In this document: one piece after another, positions 17,388-25,305 of the stretch | How positions within the stretch are numbered: position 1 is the first letter of the stretch | Layout of the letters: the number at the start of each line of letters is the position of its first letter | Source of the DNA: JAUIAI01 sp041396585 | Lineage (GTDB): Bacteria; Pseudomonadota; Gammaproteobacteria; Burkholderiales; Burkholderiaceae_E | Length of the DNA stretch: 64,000 nt | Assembly (NCBI GenBank): GCA_041396585.1 | Contig: JAWKYG010000011.1 | Location: forward strand, 1 to 64,000 | Direction: 5' to 3' | Program-made: the position numbers and the translations under genes | Notes under the pieces: model-generated | Database searches by the model: none | The model's input: the letters and a program-made list of their open reading frames with translations, nothing else | What the model was told of the DNA's origin: nothing

Positions 17388-18551
17388 TCAGGCCGCCTCG
17401 GCACGCTGGCCGAGTTCGCGCGCCTTGGCGAGCACGCGTTGCGCATTGCGCTGCCAGCTGTGTTCGGCACTGCGTTGCCGCGCGGCCGCCCCCAGGCGCA
17501 GCCTGAGCGCATGATCATCGAGCAGCCGCAAGAGTGCCCCGGCGAGGGCCTGCGGGTCACCGGGTCTGATCAGCAAGGCGTCGAGCTCATCGGCGAGCAC
17601 CTCGGCAACCTGACCGATCGCGCTGGCCACGATCGGTCGCCCCATCGCCATGTACTCGAACAGTTTGAGAGGCGAGAAGTAGAAATCCTGGCTGGGCGGA
17701 TAGGGCGCGGTCGCGATATCCATGCGCTCGATCCAGGTCGGCAGTTCCCGGTGATCGATCCAGCCGCTGATCGTCACCGACGGATCCAGCCCGGCGCCTT
17801 CGATGAAGCCCTCGAGCCAGGGGCGCATCGGACCATCGCCCACGATCAGCAAGTGGGCATCGGCGCGTTGCTGGCGAACCAGGGCGAATGCCTGTAGCAG
17901 CTCGCGAATACCATGCCACTGTTTGAGACTGCCGGTGAAACCGATCGTCGTGGCCGTCGCCCTGAGCGGCTCGCCGGCTTGGAACATGGCGCCATCGACA
18001 CCATTGCCGAGCACGGAGACACGCCCGCCGTCGACGCCTTCGGCGATCATCCAGTCGCGCAATCCGCTCGAGACAGCGAACAGATGGTCGGCGCCGTGGA
18101 AGACGCTTTGCTCGATGCTTCGCGCCAGCGCCGGATCGTTCAGGCGCCGATAGGCGAGCTGTTCGCGTACCAGCGGAGCATTGACCTCGACCATCACCGG
18201 CACCCCGAGGGCCCGGCCCGCCTGAACCCCGGCGTCGGACCACAATGAATAACGCTCGTAGATCGCATCGAACGGCCAATGCTGGTGCATGGCCACCAGC
18301 TGGTCGACCATGCGCAGCGCCTGCTCGCGGCGAATCTGCTCCTTGTCGGCGGCCAATGCCTGCGCCGGACTCAGCGCCAGCACAGGAACATCACGCAGTG
18401 CGTCCGGGGTCGCCTCGACACGCGCACAGAGCAGCCGCAAGCGTGCGCCTTCATCGCTCAGTGCACGCACCATCTCGACGATGTGGGTGGTGGCACCCTT
18501 GGCTGCACCGAGCGCGATCCCGTGGTCGCAGTTCACATAGGCAATTCGCAT
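17388..18551 (-). CDS. Glycosyltransferase family 4 (GT-B)
   Basis: A 387-residue GT-B glycosyltransferase starting MRIAYVNCDHGIALGAAKGA, the N-terminal acceptor domain with the glycine-rich loop. The C-terminal donor-binding domain shows TIGFTGSLKQWHG, LLIVGDGPM and the FSPLKLFEYMAMGRPIVAS segment containing the ExxxxxxE-like GT4 motif. It is therefore a retaining GT4 enzyme using a nucleotide sugar on the cytoplasmic side. ATG 18551 shares one base with the stop of the upstream gene (TGATG), a tight coupling. Donor and acceptor are unknown. Confidence 0.85.
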   Translation of the reverse strand: MRIAYVNCDHGIALGAAKGATTHIVEMVRALSDEGARLRLLCARVEATPDALRDVPVLALSPAQALAADKEQIRREQALRMVDQLVAMHQHWPFDAIYERYSLWSDAGVQAGRALGVPVMVEVNAPLVREQLAYRRLNDPALARSIEQSVFHGADHLFAVSSGLRDWMIAEGVDGGRVSVLGNGVDGAMFQAGEPLRATATTIGFTGSLKQWHGIRELLQAFALVRQQRADAHLLIVGDGPMRPWLEGFIEGAGLDPSVTISGWIDHRELPTWIERMDIATAPYPPSQDFYFSPLKLFEYMAMGRPIVASAIGQVAEVLADELDALLIRPGDPQALAGALLRLLDDHALRLRLGAAARQRSAEHSWQRNAQRVLAKARELGQRAEAA

Positions 18552-19831
18552 CAGTTCGCCAGGGTGGAATGTTTCATGGAGGGAAGCCGCAGACTCGCTT
18601 CGGCGAACCACCGGGCCAGTCGGCAGGCATTGCGCTGCGCATCGAAATGGCTTTCGCAGCGAATCCGACCGAGCTGTCCGCGAACGCGCCGCTCGTGGGC
18701 ATCGAGCAGCGCCTGCGCCAGGGCGTCGGCCAGTTGCCGTGGGGCGTTCGGCGCGACCAGCCAGCCCGCTTCGTCTTCGCCGACGATCTCCGGGCAGCCG
18801 TTGATCGTTGTCGTCACCACCGGAACCGCCATGGCAAGGCTTTCGATCAGCACGGTGGGTAGTGCATCGCGGTCGCCGCTGGCATCGATCACGCAGGGCA
18901 GGGTGGTGACCGCGGCGCCGCGGAGCTCGTCGACCAGCGCGCCCTGAGTGCGGGCGCCGAGAAGGCGGACATGGCCTTCGAGCCCGAGATCGGCGATGCG
19001 TGCGTGCAGTGCGTCGCGAAGCGGGCCCTCGCCGATGATGTCGCATCGGAATTCGATGCCGCGCTGGCGCAGCAGCGCGCAGGCATCGATCAGATCGCCG
19101 AAGCCCTTCTTCGCCACCAGCCGGCCGATCGCCAGGATTCGCTGGCCCCCGGTGATGCGATCCGGGTCGGGCCGAAAGCGCTGCAGATCGATCCCGTTAT
19201 AAAGCAGACGGATGTCGGCGGACTGGCCGTGGGCGAGATCCACCAGATGCCGGCGATTGAACTCGGTCACGGTGGCGACAAAGCGCGCCTGCGAGATTTT
19301 GTGCCGCCTGGCGGCGGCATCGGTGGCCGCATCCACATAGCCATGGTAGATGTCGCGCGCATGGGCCGTGAACGAGTAGCCGATGCCGGCGGCGCGCGCG
19401 GCCAGCATGGCCGCCGAGGTGGCATCGGAGCCGAAGTGGGCATGCAGATGGGTCAGACCGCTCTGCAGCGCGCGGCGGGCGATCCATCCGGCCCTGGCCC
19501 GCAGGCCCGCGATCTTCGCTTGCGGGCGCCCCGCCCAGATCGGGTGGCTATCGGCTTCATCGTGCAAGGCCTGCTGCCAGGAGGGCAGAGATGCCGGTGC
19601 GAAATGATGGTCGTGAGCGGTGCGCGCGAGCTCGCTCAGCTGATGCACCGGTGCGCGCAGTTCGTCCAGCATCTCATGGCGCACGGGTTCGTCGGGCTCG
19701 CGCAGCGAGAACACTTCGACATGCACCCCGGCCCGCTCGAGCGCGAGGATTTCGTTGACGATGAAGGTCTCGCTGAAGCGCGGGAAGCGCTTGACGACAT
19801 ATCCGACCCGCAGACTCTGAAGTTCAGGCAT
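18551..19831 (-). CDS. Glycosyltransferase family 4 (GT-B)
   Basis: A 426-residue GT-B enzyme beginning RVGYVVKRFPRFSETFIVNE, a start typical of exopolysaccharide colanic-acid WcaL/ExoL-like GT4 enzymes. It continues with HAHFGSDAT and FTAHARDIYHG, and in the donor domain ILAIGRLVAKKG, IIGEGPLRD and LPTVLIESLAMAVPVV, which carries the conserved E of the EX7E motif. ATG 19831 is used because the upstream ATG adds nine residues inside the preceding gene; it overlaps the receiver-glycosyltransferase gene by eight bases. The family resemblance favours exopolysaccharide assembly. Confidence 0.85.
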   Translation of the reverse strand: MPELQSLRVGYVVKRFPRFSETFIVNEILALERAGVHVEVFSLREPDEPVRHEMLDELRAPVHQLSELARTAHDHHFAPASLPSWQQALHDEADSHPIWAGRPQAKIAGLRARAGWIARRALQSGLTHLHAHFGSDATSAAMLAARAAGIGYSFTAHARDIYHGYVDAATDAAARRHKISQARFVATVTEFNRRHLVDLAHGQSADIRLLYNGIDLQRFRPDPDRITGGQRILAIGRLVAKKGFGDLIDACALLRQRGIEFRCDIIGEGPLRDALHARIADLGLEGHVRLLGARTQGALVDELRGAAVTTLPCVIDASGDRDALPTVLIESLAMAVPVVTTTINGCPEIVGEDEAGWLVAPNAPRQLADALAQALLDAHERRVRGQLGRIRCESHFDAQRNACRLARWFAEASLRLPSMKHSTLAN

Positions 19832-21434
19832 TGAGCAAGCTCCCCGGGCCGTGCACATGAACAGATCTGCGCGCGCTCAGCAGCTCGGCGATGGCACGGG
19901 CAGCGTTATCGGCGCCATCCAGGCAGATCGCGGGTCGGTGTGCGGCACCGCTTCGCCGGCGCCTGACCGTGCTGGCCAGACGCCGGGCCAGGACGTCGAC
20001 CAGATCGCCCTCGAGCGAGGCGCTTTCGATCAGGCCCAGCTCTGTGAAGAGCTCGGCACGCATGATCTGTTCCCCGCTCGGGCCCAGCCGCGGAACGACC
20101 AGCGTGGGCACGCCGGCGGTGATCGATTCGACCAGGGTGTTGTATCCGCCCATGCACACCAGCAGATCGGCCTCGCACAGGAGCTCGGGCATGCGTGTCG
20201 TGTGGCGCAGCATGCGCACGCCGAGTTCGCGCGCCATCGACTCCAGATTGGCGGCCAGCTCGTCGTCCATCAGCGGGCCGCTGATCGCGGTCGCCTCGGG
20301 GCGCAGGCCGTGGGGCAGGCGGCCGATCGCCTGCAGTCCGGCAGCCAGCATCGGATAGGCGTCGCGACCACCGCCACCGGCCAGCAGCACCTGCGGGCGC
20401 TCCTTGCGCACCGACTCCTGACGCCTGGCGGGGGGCGGATGATTGCCGACATAGCCGCAGTAACGATGATCGAGCCCGTCGATACGATCCAGGCCGTAGC
20501 GGCTCGCGCTCGGGTAGACATGCTCGTCGCCATAGATCAGCACGCTGCGATAGGCGCTGCCCAGCAGCTGATTGACGCCGGCCTCGCGCCAGCGATGCGC
20601 GACGGATTCGGGCCGATCGAGAATGTCACGCAGCCCCAGCACGAGATGGGCGGCGCCAACGCCACGCGCACGCGCTTCGATCAGCGGCAGCAACTCGTTC
20701 CACACGCCCGCGGGTTCATGGTCGACCAGCACCAGATCCGGGGCGAAGGCCTCGTATGCCCTGACGATCAGACCGCTGCGCAATGCATAGAGATCATTCG
20801 AGCCGATGCGCAGGCTGGCGGGCCGCCAACGATCCCGACCGATCTTGGTCACCGACGGCAGCTTGATGACATCGATCCCGGGTCCGACATCGATCAGCCC
20901 GCCGCCCGGGCAGCCGACCACCATCAGCACGCTCAGATCCGGTACCAGGCGCTGCAGCCGATGGGCGATGTTGGTGTTGCGCCGCATATGGCCAAGACCG
21001 ATCGAGTCGTGCGAGTACATCATCACCCGCGGGCCCGGGCGCTCGCCGGAAGCCCCCCGCTGTCGCTCGTCCAGCAGCAGCGTTCCCACGAGCTCGCGAA
21101 AGTGCGACAGGGAGAAGGGTTTGGACAGAAATGCCACCGCATTGAGCGAGTCCGCCACCGAACGGTTCGAGACACTGTCCTGGCCGGTCATCACGAGCAC
21201 CGGTATGTGCGGATGGCGTTGCTGCACCCGGCGGGCAAAGTCCAGGCCGTTGCCGTCGCCCAGGCTGATGTCCACGCAGACCAGGTCGGCAAGCTGCTCG
21301 CAGTCATCCAGCAGCTTGCAGGCGCTGCCGAAGGAGCCTGCGGTCTTGGTATTGACCTTCAGCCTGGTCAACGAGCGGGCGAGGTTGCGGGCCAGGATGG
21401 CTTCGTCCTCGACGATCAGAACAGTGGGTTTCAT
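19824..21434 (-). CDS. Response-regulator receiver domain fused to a MurG/GT28-like glycosyltransferase
   Basis: A 536-residue two-part protein. Residues 1-125 are a full receiver domain: acidic pair D10/E11, phospho-acceptor D55 (LVCVDISLGDGNG), T83 (VLVMTG) and K105 (FLSKPF). After a short linker, residues about 142-520 form a GT-B glycosyltransferase: an N-terminal SHDSIGLGHMRRNTNIAH loop and, in the donor half, LLAGGGGRDAYPM and CMGGYNTLVESITAGVPTLV, the GT28/MurG-type donor motif. Receiver output domains are normally DNA-binding or cyclic-nucleotide enzymes; a glycosyltransferase output is unusual. It is first in the operon, so a sensor kinase could control enzyme activity as well as transcription. 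ATG 21434 lies in frame just before the receiver. Confidence 0.85.
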   Translation of the reverse strand: MKPTVLIVEDEAILARNLARSLTRLKVNTKTAGSFGSACKLLDDCEQLADLVCVDISLGDGNGLDFARRVQQRHPHIPVLVMTGQDSVSNRSVADSLNAVAFLSKPFSLSHFRELVGTLLLDERQRGASGERPGPRVMMYSHDSIGLGHMRRNTNIAHRLQRLVPDLSVLMVVGCPGGGLIDVGPGIDVIKLPSVTKIGRDRWRPASLRIGSNDLYALRSGLIVRAYEAFAPDLVLVDHEPAGVWNELLPLIEARARGVGAAHLVLGLRDILDRPESVAHRWREAGVNQLLGSAYRSVLIYGDEHVYPSASRYGLDRIDGLDHRYCGYVGNHPPPARRQESVRKERPQVLLAGGGGRDAYPMLAAGLQAIGRLPHGLRPEATAISGPLMDDELAANLESMARELGVRMLRHTTRMPELLCEADLLVCMGGYNTLVESITAGVPTLVVPRLGPSGEQIMRAELFTELGLIESASLEGDLVDVLARRLASTVRRRRSGAAHRPAICLDGADNAARAIAELLSARRSVHVHGPGSLLNA

Positions 21435-21466
21435 GCGCTCGGTCGGCAATGGGATGCCACCTGCTC

Positions 21467-21482
21467 TGCAAGACCCGGGCCA
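21467..21482 (-). promoter_or_regulatory. Sigma-54 (-24/-12) promoter of the glycan operon
   Basis: On the minus strand the sequence reads TGGCCCG-GGTC-TTGCA. It differs from the consensus TGGCACG-N4-TTGCW at one position and keeps the invariant GG and GC exactly ten bases apart. It lies 33 bases before ATG 21434, giving an expected transcript start near 21455. The divergent gene pair encodes an NtrC-class activator with an AAA+ domain, exactly what such a promoter needs. Confidence 0.75.
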
Positions 21483-21593
21483 GCCGTGGGCAGAAGATGC
21501 CCAGATCGGCGCGGCGAGCCGTGCATCCCCGGCGAAAGAGGGCTTGCGTGCGGGAACTCAGGCCGGCGCGGCTTCCCTCTTGCCGGTTCCGGT

Positions 21594-21639
21594 GGGGCAT
21601 CGACGCCGGTTTTGGCCCCCAAGCGGGGCATTTGCCCCG
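21594..21639. promoter_or_regulatory. Candidate upstream activator sites for the NtrC-type regulator
   Basis: A perfect dyad CGGGGCA-TT-TGCCCCG occupies 21624-21639, and its half-site GGGGCAT recurs at 21594-21600, 31 bases away, about three helical turns. They lie roughly 110-170 bases upstream of the -24 element, the normal range for NtrC-family enhancer sites. Assignment to the regulator at 23198 is inference. Confidence 0.5.
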
Positions 21640-21701
21640 TTGCGCCCGATCCGGCGCTTCCCCGCAGGCGCACGCTGCGACTATGCTTGGCGCACGCCAT
21701 C

Positions 21702-21734
21702 CCATGGGCAAGCGCGCGCATCGCCTGCCCATGG
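21702..21734. promoter_or_regulatory. 33-base inverted repeat before the histidine kinase gene
   Basis: CCATGGGCA (21702-21710) and TGCCCATGG (21726-21734) are perfect 9-bp arms separated by 15 bases. The element ends 50 bases before the kinase ATG at 21785, downstream of a TATGCT that could serve as a -10. It could be an operator or a leader hairpin; the sequence does not decide. Confidence 0.4.
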
Positions 21735-21784
21735 CCTGGTGTCCGGCGTCAGGACACCAATCAATACCCATTGGGAGCCAAGAC

Positions 21785-23194
21785 ATGCAGATTGCGCGAG
21801 CCCTCAGGCCGACCTGGGCGGGACTGCACAGGCCCCGTTCGAGCGCGCGCGGGCGCTACCGGTTCTGGCGCTGGTTCATGGCATTGAGCCTGCTGATCAT
21901 CGTGGTCAACAGCGCGGTTTTCTCATGGCTGCTGGCCGGCTTTCTCGAGCGACGCATGCTCGAGCGTGATGTCACCGTGGCGATGGAGTTCGTCAATTCG
22001 ATCGTGCGGGTGCAACGTGCGGGCGCCTATTTTCATGGTCAGACCATGGACGCTTCCGTGCCGGAGATGGAGGAGTTCTTCGCGCATGTGGCCAGTCTGC
22101 CCGGCGTGTTTCGCGCCAATGTCTATGGGCAGGATCGCTCGGTGCTGTGGTCCAGCGATCCCGCGCTGATCGGGCGCCACTTCAAGGACAACGATGAACT
22201 CGAGGCGACCTTCCGCGGCGAGCTCGAGCCCGAGATCGAGTCGGTCGATCGTGGCAAGAAGCCCGAGCATGTGAACTTCCCGCCCGGCATCGATCGCTAT
22301 ATCGAGAACTATCTGCCGATCTGGTCGAGCGATCGTCGCCATGTGGTTGGCGCGGTGGAGATCTACAAGCATCCGACCGCCCTGCTCGAAGCCATTCACC
22401 AGGGCCAGGTCTATGTCTGGATGGGAACAGCCTGCGCCGCGCTGATCCTCTACCTTGGTCTCGGCCTGGTGGTGATTCATGCCCAGCGGGTGTTGCGCGA
22501 TCAGGAGGCGCAGAACGTCGAGATGGAGCGCCTGGCCGTGGTCGGTGAAATGGCCTCGGCCGTGGCGCACGGGCTGCGCAATCCGCTGGCTGCGATCCGC
22601 TCCTGCGCCGAACTGGCGCTCGATGATGATCTGAGCGAGCAGACACGTGAGTCCATCGGTGACATCGTTTCGCAGAGTGACCGGCTCGAGGGTTGGATCC
22701 GAAGCTTTCTGCGCCGTGCGCGTCAGGATGGTGATAGCGCAAGCGAGGTGGTGGCGGTGGACGATGTGGTGCGCGAATGTCTGGCGGGCTTCTCGGCACA
22801 GCTGGCCGCCCGGGGCATTCGCACGCAGTTCGATGCCAGCGGCGACAGCCCGCTGGCGCATGTGCCACGCAACGAGCTGAATCAGGTGCTGAATTCGGTG
22901 GTCTCGAACAGCATCGAAGCGATGAAGGAAGAAGGTCTGCTGACCATCACGCGCGAGCGCGATCAGGACGGCATGGTCTGCGTGGTGATCGCCGACACCG
23001 GGCCGGGCATACCGGCGTCCATGATCGGCACCATGTTCACGCCGTTCATGACCACCAAATCATCCGGTCTTGGCATCGGCCTGGCGCTGGCGCGGCGCAT
23101 CATCGAGCGAATCGGCGGATCCATGGAACTGGCCAATCGACCCGAACGCGGCGCCATCGTTCGCGTGTTGGTCCCGGCGGCCGTGCGGAGTTGA
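21785..23194 (+). CDS. Membrane sensor histidine kinase (NtrB-like), partner of the NtrC-type regulator
   Basis: A 469-residue sensor. One membrane helix near 24-46 (FMALSLLIIVVNSAVFSWLL), a periplasmic region of about 160 residues, a second helix near 210-235 (GTACAALILYLGLGLVVIHA), then the transmitter: H-box AVAHGLRNPLAAIR with phospho-accepting H262, N-box LNSVVSNSIEAM, G1 DTGPGIP, F-box FTPFMTTK and G2 GLGIGLALA. The pattern is that of kinases paired with NtrC regulators. GGGAG lies eight bases before ATG 21785. The response-regulator gene follows after three bases. The periplasmic region has no recognised ligand domain, so the signal is unknown. Confidence 0.9.
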   Translation: MQIARALRPTWAGLHRPRSSARGRYRFWRWFMALSLLIIVVNSAVFSWLLAGFLERRMLERDVTVAMEFVNSIVRVQRAGAYFHGQTMDASVPEMEEFFAHVASLPGVFRANVYGQDRSVLWSSDPALIGRHFKDNDELEATFRGELEPEIESVDRGKKPEHVNFPPGIDRYIENYLPIWSSDRRHVVGAVEIYKHPTALLEAIHQGQVYVWMGTACAALILYLGLGLVVIHAQRVLRDQEAQNVEMERLAVVGEMASAVAHGLRNPLAAIRSCAELALDDDLSEQTRESIGDIVSQSDRLEGWIRSFLRRARQDGDSASEVVAVDDVVRECLAGFSAQLAARGIRTQFDASGDSPLAHVPRNELNQVLNSVVSNSIEAMKEEGLLTITRERDQDGMVCVVIADTGPGIPASMIGTMFTPFMTTKSSGLGIGLALARRIIERIGGSMELANRPERGAIVRVLVPAAVRS

Positions 23195-23197
23195 GCA

Positions 23198-24532
23198 ATG
23201 GCGGTATCTGTATTCGTCGTCGATGACGAAGAGGTGTTGGCGCGCACGATCTGCCGATATCTCGGCAAGCGCGAAATGGCGACGGAGTATGCATGTACGC
23301 TGCCCGACGCCACCAGGCGTCTGCGCGAGGGGCTTCGTCCGGATGTGGCGCTGATCGACTACCGGATCGGCCGCGCCAGCGGCATCGATCTGTTGGAATC
23401 GTTTCGCAAACTCAGCCCGGCCACCGCCGTCGTCATGATGACCGGGCATGGTGATGTCGATGTCGCGGTCAGCGCCATGAAGAGCGGCGCGCGCGACTTC
23501 CTCACCAAGCCCGTACCGCTGGAGCACATCGCGCGCCTGATCAGCGATCTGACCGGCAATGACCCGGCTGGTGGTGGCGGCCCGCCCGAGGCGGGTGTCC
23601 AGTCGATGCTCGGGCGCTCGCCCGCCGCCGAGCAGCTGCGCAAAGGGCTGGAGAGAATCATCGAGGCCACGCGCGGCCTGAGCAGCAGGCTGCCGTCGGT
23701 TCTGGTCACCGGCGAGTCCGGTACCGGCAAGGAACTGGTCGCCCGCGCCCTGCATGCCGATGGTCCACGGGCTCATGGACCGTTCGTTTCCGTGAACTGC
23801 GCGGCGCTGCCCTCCGAGTTGGTCGAGGCCGAACTGTTCGGTCACGAGCGCGGTGCGTTTACCGATGCGCGCCAGCGGCGTGACGGCCTGTTCACCAGTG
23901 CCGATGGCGGTGTCTTGTTTCTCGATGAGATCGGTGAAATGCCGTTGGCCGCGCAGGCAAAGTTGCTCCGGGTACTCGAGGAGCGCGTGATCCGCCCGGT
24001 GGGTGCCAACGAGGCGCGGCCGGTGGATGTCTGGGTGATCGCGGCAACCAACCGCCATCTGGCCGATCTGGTGGCCGAGGGTGCTTTCCGGGGCGATCTG
24101 ATGTTCCGCCTGCAGGTGTTGTGGGTGGATGTTCCGCCGCTGCGCGAGCGCGATGCCGATATCCTGCTGTTGGCCGATGCCTTTCTGCGCCACTTCTCCG
24201 GGTTGTATCCCGGCCCGGCAAGACGACTCTCCGATGATGCGCGGGCCCGTCTGCTTGCGCATCGCTGGCCGGGAAATGTGCGTGAACTGCGCAATGTGAT
24301 CGAACGCGCCACGGTGCTGGCCGGGCCCGGCGGCGAGATCCGGGCACCACAGATCATGCTCACCGAGACCCAGTCGGCGCCGGCGGCCACGCTCGAGGGG
24401 ATGGAGGTCGCGATGTTGCGTCAGGCGCTCGAGCGCACCAATGGCAATGTCACGCGCGCGGCCGCGCTGCTGGGTATCTCGCGCGACACGATGCGCTATC
24501 GGATCGAGAAGTTCGGCCTGCAGGCCAAGTGA
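23198..24532 (+). CDS. NtrC-family sigma-54-dependent response regulator
   Basis: A 444-residue activator with three modules. The receiver has the acidic residues near 9-12, phospho-acceptor D54 (ALIDYRIG), T in MMTGHGD and K in FLTKPV. The AAA+ domain has Walker A TGESGTGKEL, GHERGAFTDARQRRDGLF, Walker B GGVLFLDEIGEM and the R-finger region FRGDLMFRL. A Fis-type helix-turn-helix ends the protein (NVTRAAALLGISRDTMRYRI). The sigma-54 contact loop reads GAFTDA rather than GAFTGA. It is co-transcribed with the kinase and faces a sigma-54 promoter at 21467-21482, so it most likely activates the glycan operon. Confidence 0.92.
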   Translation: MAVSVFVVDDEEVLARTICRYLGKREMATEYACTLPDATRRLREGLRPDVALIDYRIGRASGIDLLESFRKLSPATAVVMMTGHGDVDVAVSAMKSGARDFLTKPVPLEHIARLISDLTGNDPAGGGGPPEAGVQSMLGRSPAAEQLRKGLERIIEATRGLSSRLPSVLVTGESGTGKELVARALHADGPRAHGPFVSVNCAALPSELVEAELFGHERGAFTDARQRRDGLFTSADGGVLFLDEIGEMPLAAQAKLLRVLEERVIRPVGANEARPVDVWVIAATNRHLADLVAEGAFRGDLMFRLQVLWVDVPPLRERDADILLLADAFLRHFSGLYPGPARRLSDDARARLLAHRWPGNVRELRNVIERATVLAGPGGEIRAPQIMLTETQSAPAATLEGMEVAMLRQALERTNGNVTRAAALLGISRDTMRYRIEKFGLQAK

Positions 24533-24549
24533 GAGCTGGCGGCGCCGGA

Positions 24550-25305
24550 TCAATGCGACAGCCAGTCTTGCAGGCGCGTCATGAGCTCCGTGTCGCCCCG
24601 CTCGGCGAGTTTCAACGCACGCCGCAATAGCGCGAGGCGGGCATAGGCGCCGAGCCGGCACCGATCGATCCCGACGTCCGGGCTCTGGCGCGCATAGGCA
24701 TCGCAGACCAGCGCCAGGGTGGCTTCGAACGGCTCGCGATGGCCGCGGCCGGGCACGCCTGCCGCGGTGGCCAGATGTGCCGCGAAGTTGCCCAGATCGC
24801 TCTCCGGCGAACCATGCGCGAGATCATCGAGATCCAGCAACCAGAGCGATCCGGAGTCGTCGAGCAGGAACTGACCCGCATGCAGGTCACCATGGACCAC
24901 GACACCGGGATCGCCGCGGTGGCCCGTGGGCGGGCCCGCGGCCGCCAGCACCGCGCTCATCCAGGTTTCGCCGCGTGCGGCCAGTCGCGGGCGGATGCGC
25001 AGCAGGGGATCGAAGACGGGCAGATCCGGCATCGTCGCCGGCGCCAGTCGATGCAGCTGTGCGAGCAGCGCCATGGCCCGCTCCAGCACCGTTGGCGATG
25101 CCATCATCTCCGCGGGCGTCGGGGCGCGGCCCGCAATACGTTCGAAGCGCAGATCGTGTGGGTTCTCAGGATCCACCTGGCATGCCGGTGTTCGCAGACC
25201 CGCGCGTCGCAGCGCGCAGCTTCGCCGGGCGCTTACCGCAGCGTGCCGGGCACAGCGGAAGCGCTTGCGCACGACATGCTCGGAGAACTCGATGCGCGCG
25301 CTCAT
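24550..25305 (-). CDS. APH-fold phosphotransferase, third kinase of the glycan locus
   Basis: A 251-residue protein with a short N-lobe and a clear APH/RIO-like catalytic core: VVVHGDLHAGQFLLDDSG (HGD, with Q at the usual Asn position) and LWLLDLDDLAHGSPESDLGN (Mg-binding D and the DLGN helix). The start ATG 25305 overlaps the upstream glycosyltransferase stop (ATGA). It is shorter than the two kinases at 13017-15616 and may have lost part of the N-lobe; a conserved lysine for ATP was not confidently placed. Pairing with a glycosyltransferase repeats the kinase-glycosyltransferase association of the main operon. Confidence 0.7.
   Translation of the reverse strand: MSARIEFSEHVVRKRFRCARHAAVSARRSCALRRAGLRTPACQVDPENPHDLRFERIAGRAPTPAEMMASPTVLERAMALLAQLHRLAPATMPDLPVFDPLLRIRPRLAARGETWMSAVLAAAGPPTGHRGDPGVVVHGDLHAGQFLLDDSGSLWLLDLDDLAHGSPESDLGNFAAHLATAAGVPGRGHREPFEATLALVCDAYARQSPDVGIDRCRLGAYARLALLRRALKLAERGDTELMTRLQDWLSH

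Noticed and set aside
11555..17514. Long open frames on the + strand (up to 623 codons) opposite the glycan operon
   Set aside because: They have no domain resemblance and biased Arg/Gly/Ala composition. They mirror the codon structure of the minus-strand genes, which carry clear motifs and overlapping starts.
19851..21887. A 678-codon + strand frame opposite the receiver-glycosyltransferase gene
   Set aside because: High-GC antisense artefact; the minus strand holds both a full receiver and a glycosyltransferase domain and a matching promoter.
23060..24661. A 533-codon minus-strand frame across the NtrC-type regulator
   Set aside because: No family resemblance; the + strand frame has receiver, AAA+ and Fis motifs.
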